Origin: an uncultured Collinsella sp.
GTDB taxonomy: Bacteria; Actinomycetota; Coriobacteriia; Coriobacteriales; Coriobacteriaceae
NCBI GenBank assembly: GCA_958439425.1
Contig: CAUBVH010000012.1
Location: 1 to 64,000, forward strand
Direction: 5' to 3'
Length of the DNA stretch: 64,000 nucleotides
The first letter of the stretch is position 1. Each line of letters starts with the position of its first letter. Below, one piece after another: positions 62,663 to 64,000 of this stretch. The notes below the pieces were generated by a model. The model was not told the origin of the DNA, ran no database searches, and saw nothing but the letters and a program-made list of their open reading frames with translations. The position numbers were made by a program, and so were the translations under genes.

Positions 62663-64000
62663 TTAGAGCATCACGCAAGCTACGGTCAGGATGACGGCGC
62701 AGACGACGGAGAGCGCGACGATGAGCTTAAGGGCAAACTTGAGCCAGGTCGTCCACTCGATCTTGGCCAGGGCAAGACCGCCCATGATGGCGCCAGAGGT
62801 CGGGGTGAACAGGTTCACGACGCCGATGGCGGCGGAGAAGATCATAACCATGACCTCGGGCGAGAAGCCGAGCTTAACAGCCAGCGGTCCCATGATGGGC
62901 ATGGAGACAGTAGCCATACCGGAGGTCGAGGGGATCAGGAAGGACAGGCCGAAGTAGACCAGGAAGCTCATGGGAGCGAAGATCACGCCGGACAGGCCAG
63001 CCAGAGCATTGGCGGCAGCGTCGAGGACGTAGACGTCGAGGCCGGTGCTAGCCATGAGGACGGAGATACCACGGGCGAGAGCGATGACGAGGACAACGGA
63101 CATCATGTCGGCAGCGCCGGTGATGAAGGTGTTGACGATCTGCTTCTCGGACAGGCCACCGATGATACCGATCAGGATAGCCATGAGGAAGAACCAGGTG
63201 GAAGCCTCGTCGAAGTACCACTGGCCAATGGGCAGGCCGGTGATCAGGGCAGACCAGCCCTGGACGACGGCGTTACCGTCGGCGTCGTAGACAGCGCCAG
63301 CGTCAAAGAAGTTGGCGACGCCCTCGTTGAGGTCGGCCAGCGGGATGAAGCCGACGATCATGACGACGAAGGTGAAGGCAAAGGCGATCAGAACACCCTT
63401 CTGACGACCGGTGAGCTTGACCTCCTTGTTAACCTCGGAAGCAGCCTTGCCGTGAGCCTCTTCGGCGTCCTTGAGCTCCTGCATCGAAAGGATGGTGGAA
63501 CCCTTATCAGCCTTGACCTTCTTGGCATAGCTCATGACGAAGAAGATGGACATGGCAGTGGTAACAATCCACAGGACGGCACCGAGGCCGATGATGATGG
63601 ACTGGTTAACCTCAATGCCAACACCGGTCAGAGCGTCGACGGCAGCGCCGACGGCGAACGGGTTAACCGTGGAGCCGAGGCAGCCGCAGCCAGCGCCGAG
63701 CAGGACGGTGGCAGCACCGACCATAGGGTCGAAGCCAGCGGCCATCATGGTAGCGGCAAGCAGGGCGTAGAAGGGAACGGTCTCCTCGCACATACCATAG
63801 GTGGTACCACCGAGGGAGAAGATGAGCATCAGCACGGGAATGAGCATGATCTCATTGCCCTTAAGCTTCTGCACCAGAACGGCAATGCCGTTGTCCAGGG
63901 CGCCGGTCTCGGTCATCATGCCGAGGAAGCCGCCGAGGATCATAACGAAGAGGCAGACGGGCAGAGCGTCAGCGAAGCCCTTGACCGGGGCGGTGCAGAA
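62663..64000 (-). CDS. YfcC-family carrier, C-terminal part (5' end outside window)
   Basis: At least 445 residues of a polytopic membrane protein that enters the window from 64000. The visible start APVKGFADALPVCLFVMILGG... (from about residue 4) is the conserved early segment of the YfcC/DcuC-type superfamily. The paired re-entrant motifs GCGCLGSTVNPFA and FTPTSGAIMGG are typical. Ten or more helices are present, with a charged cytoplasmic loop near the middle. Members carry C4-dicarboxylates or basic amino acids; the substrate is undetermined. A structured repeat element follows its stop. Confidence 0.85.
   Translation of the reverse strand, partial: FCTAPVKGFADALPVCLFVMILGGFLGMMTETGALDNGIAVLVQKLKGNEIMLIPVLMLIFSLGGTTYGMCEETVPFYALLAATMMAAGFDPMVGAATVLLGAGCGCLGSTVNPFAVGAAVDALTGVGIEVNQSIIIGLGAVLWIVTTAMSIFFVMSYAKKVKADKGSTILSMQELKDAEEAHGKAASEVNKEVKLTGRQKGVLIAFAFTFVVMIVGFIPLADLNEGVANFFDAGAVYDADGNAVVQGWSALITGLPIGQWYFDEASTWFFLMAILIGIIGGLSEKQIVNTFITGAADMMSVVLVIALARGISVLMASTGLDVYVLDAAANALAGLSGVIFAPMSFLVYFGLSFLIPSTSGMATVSMPIMGPLAVKLGFSPEVMVMIFSAAIGVVNLFTPTSGAIMGGLALAKIEWTTWLKFALKLIVALSVVCAVILTVACVML

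Overview
The window is a high-GC, gene-dense bacterial chromosome segment. It looks like a gut Actinobacterium of the class Coriobacteriia, probably Collinsella or a close relative. The grounds are the actinobacterial division block ftsZ-pgeF-yggS-sepF-yggT-divIVA with no ftsA, the strong preference for C-ending codons, and the mix of anaerobe-type genes (iron-sulfur cysteine desulfidase, YfcC-type carrier, C_GCAxxG_C_C protein). The genus is an inference from gene content and was not tested by any search. I see no insertion sequence, prophage, CRISPR array, tRNA or rRNA.

Layout. 1-12.7 kb: 3' end of a ClC channel gene, a lipid-kinase-like gene, a GGQ release-factor-like rescue gene, xpt, an MFS exporter, metY, a cysteine-motif protein, yigZ, the RNase P RNA, rpsA, a HAD phosphatase, a cysteine desulfidase-like gene, rpiB and ndk. 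13-23 kb: argH and argG, a Cof-type HAD gene, polA, an M18 aminopeptidase and yaaA. 23-26 kb: a small membrane protein, then a TPP riboswitch with thiC and thiD. 26-33 kb: a pentapeptide protein, an SGNH esterase, a PARG-like macrodomain protein with an altered active-site motif, a Bax-inhibitor-1 protein, a Pit phosphate transporter with its DUF47 partner, and a nitroreductase.

33-57 kb is one almost unbroken minus-strand block. In transcription order it reads mraZ-rsmH-ftsL-ftsI-murF-mraY-murD-ftsW-murG-murC-murB-ftsQ-ftsZ-pgeF-pstS-pstC-pstA-pstB-phoU-yggS-sepF-yggT-divIVA. The high-affinity phosphate operon sits inside the usual pgeF-yggS junction, with a 4-nt ATGA overlap between pgeF and pstS. 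Together these genes make the lipid-linked peptidoglycan precursor (MurB-MurG, MraY), polymerise and cross-link it at the septum (FtsW, FtsI), place and tether the Z ring (FtsZ, SepF, YggT, DivIVA) and import phosphate. Upstream of mraZ lie MraZ-type repeats and a LexA-like box. 57-64 kb carries xerD, pyrG, a winged-helix gene, a DUF1846 gene and the 3' part of a YfcC-family carrier gene.

The most novel signal is a pair of about 165-nt elements at 9939-10107 and 62357-62521. Their core and loop sequences are nearly identical, while the stems between them differ in sequence yet stay paired in both copies. Both copies lie just 3' of a minus-strand gene. This is what a conserved RNA, or a structure-selected mobile palindrome, would look like. 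Besides these, the intergenic regions hold about ten long near-perfect palindromes, two of which (1513-1581 and 22341-22408) are clear relatives.
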